Shown here in pieces: positions 63,733 through 64,000 of a DNA stretch of 64,000 nt; positions within the stretch are counted from its first letter, which is position 1, and every line of letters begins with the position of its first letter. The stretch is from assembly GCA_002270295.1 (NCBI GenBank), contig NISF01000003.1, positions 682,001-746,000 of the forward strand. Direction: 5' to 3'. Source of the DNA: Enterobacter sp. 10-1 (GTDB taxonomy: Bacteria; Pseudomonadota; Gammaproteobacteria; Enterobacterales; Enterobacteriaceae). Under the pieces are notes generated by a model. It was not told where the DNA came from. It was given only the letters and a program-made list of their open reading frames with translations, and did not search any database. A program made the position numbers and the translations under genes.

Positions 63733-64000
63733 ATGACGGATACACGCACCGAACTTCGACTCAACCTGCCTGCAGATCGGACGCTGGCCGCGATTGTCAG
63801 CCTTATCCGGCAGAATCCGACGGAGGATTACTATGTCTATGAACGGCCACCATGCTGGTATGTGGGCCTGGGTAAACGGGCGAGTTTAACCCTTTCACCC
63901 GATGGCTCGCAGGCCATAACCGAGAGCGAAGAGGGCTGTCAGACAGCGCCCGTCACCTCATCGCTGGCGGATTACGCCCGTCAGTTCCGTGCGCAACATG
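63733..64000 (+). CDS. Salicylate synthase, Irp9/YbtS-like (3' end outside window)
   Basis: The first 89 codons of a chorismate-utilising enzyme. YVYERPPCWYVGLGKRASLT followed by LSPDGSQA and a SLADYARQF-like segment closely matches the N terminus of Irp9/YbtS salicylate synthase as I remember it. It would convert chorismate to salicylate through isochorismate in one protein, supplying the starter for the ligase just upstream. The ribosome-binding site is AGGAG. The catalytic C-terminal half lies beyond the window. Confidence 0.88.
   Translation, partial: MTDTRTELRLNLPADRTLAAIVSLIRQNPTEDYYVYERPPCWYVGLGKRASLTLSPDGSQAITESEEGCQTAPVTSSLADYARQFRAQH

Noticed and set aside
43444-64000. Yersiniabactin high-pathogenicity island
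   Set aside because: ArCP-Cy start, thiazoline reductase, TEII, salicyl ligase and salicylate synthase are shared, but there is no PKS, the module count differs, the terminal protein is PchF-like, and the extra reductase and methyltransferase do not fit.

Overview
The window looks like chromosome from a GC-rich enterobacterium, probably the Klebsiella/Raoultella/Kosakonia group of Enterobacteriaceae. This rests on a UspG-like stress protein, YghZ-, SolA- and BisC-like enzymes, an OmpC/F-type porin and an enterobacterial style of operon packing. Species cannot be fixed from sequence reading alone.

Layout. (1) 1-5.5 kb: the end of a universal stress protein, a large P-type cation ATPase with its terminator, a small membrane protein, and a divergent SDR/LysR pair. 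(2) 6.3-15.3 kb: one compact + strand operon. It encodes an SfnB-type flavoprotein, an NtaA/DszA-type FMN monooxygenase, a complete sugar-type ABC importer, an aldo/keto reductase and a sarcosine-oxidase-like flavoprotein. This resembles an organosulfur scavenging pathway and recalls, without matching, the oxidative sulfoquinovose (sulfo-SMO) pathway. (3) 15.6-34.8 kb: a peptide/opine-type ABC importer, three MmgE/PrpD proteins, a maleate isomerase/AMDase-family protein, HyuA/HyuB ATP-dependent hydantoinase/oxoprolinase subunits, a porin, a BisC-like molybdoenzyme, a GntR/FCD regulator and a TauE/SafE exporter. It looks like a catabolic island for an unknown nitrogen-containing carboxylate or cyclic amide. 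A TGTATACA palindrome occurs upstream of two of its operons. (4) 34.9-39.1 kb: a four-gene AapJQMP/YhdWXYZ-like amino-acid ABC importer. (5) 39.2-41.9 kb: LysR regulator, RidA-family protein and quinone-oxidoreductase-like MDR enzyme.

(6) 42.1-64 kb (continuing past the window): the standout system, a salicylate-primed nonribosomal peptide (siderophore-type) cluster. A phosphopantetheinyl transferase lies divergently upstream. A tight operon then encodes a 3192-aa NRPS (ArCP-Cy-A-PCP-Cy-A-PCP-Cy-A-PCP) and an 1805-aa NRPS (TubC-type docking domain-Cy-A[MT]-PCP-TE). These are followed by a saccharopine-dehydrogenase-fold reductase, a thiazolinyl-imide-reductase-like protein, a type II thioesterase, a free methyltransferase, a salicyl-AMP ligase and the start of a salicylate synthase. 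The second NRPS has the layout of PchF (pyochelin), but the first is a PchE-like protein extended by two modules. By eye, A3 and A4 carry the classic cysteine code, while A1 and A2 share a different code (DLYSMGLIHK). The predicted product is a salicyl-capped chain of up to four azoline/azolidine rings with reduction and methylation. It fits neither yersiniabactin (no PKS seen) nor pyochelin (two modules only), and I do not recognise it as a described product. Regulators, receptor and transporters are not visible and may lie beyond the right edge.
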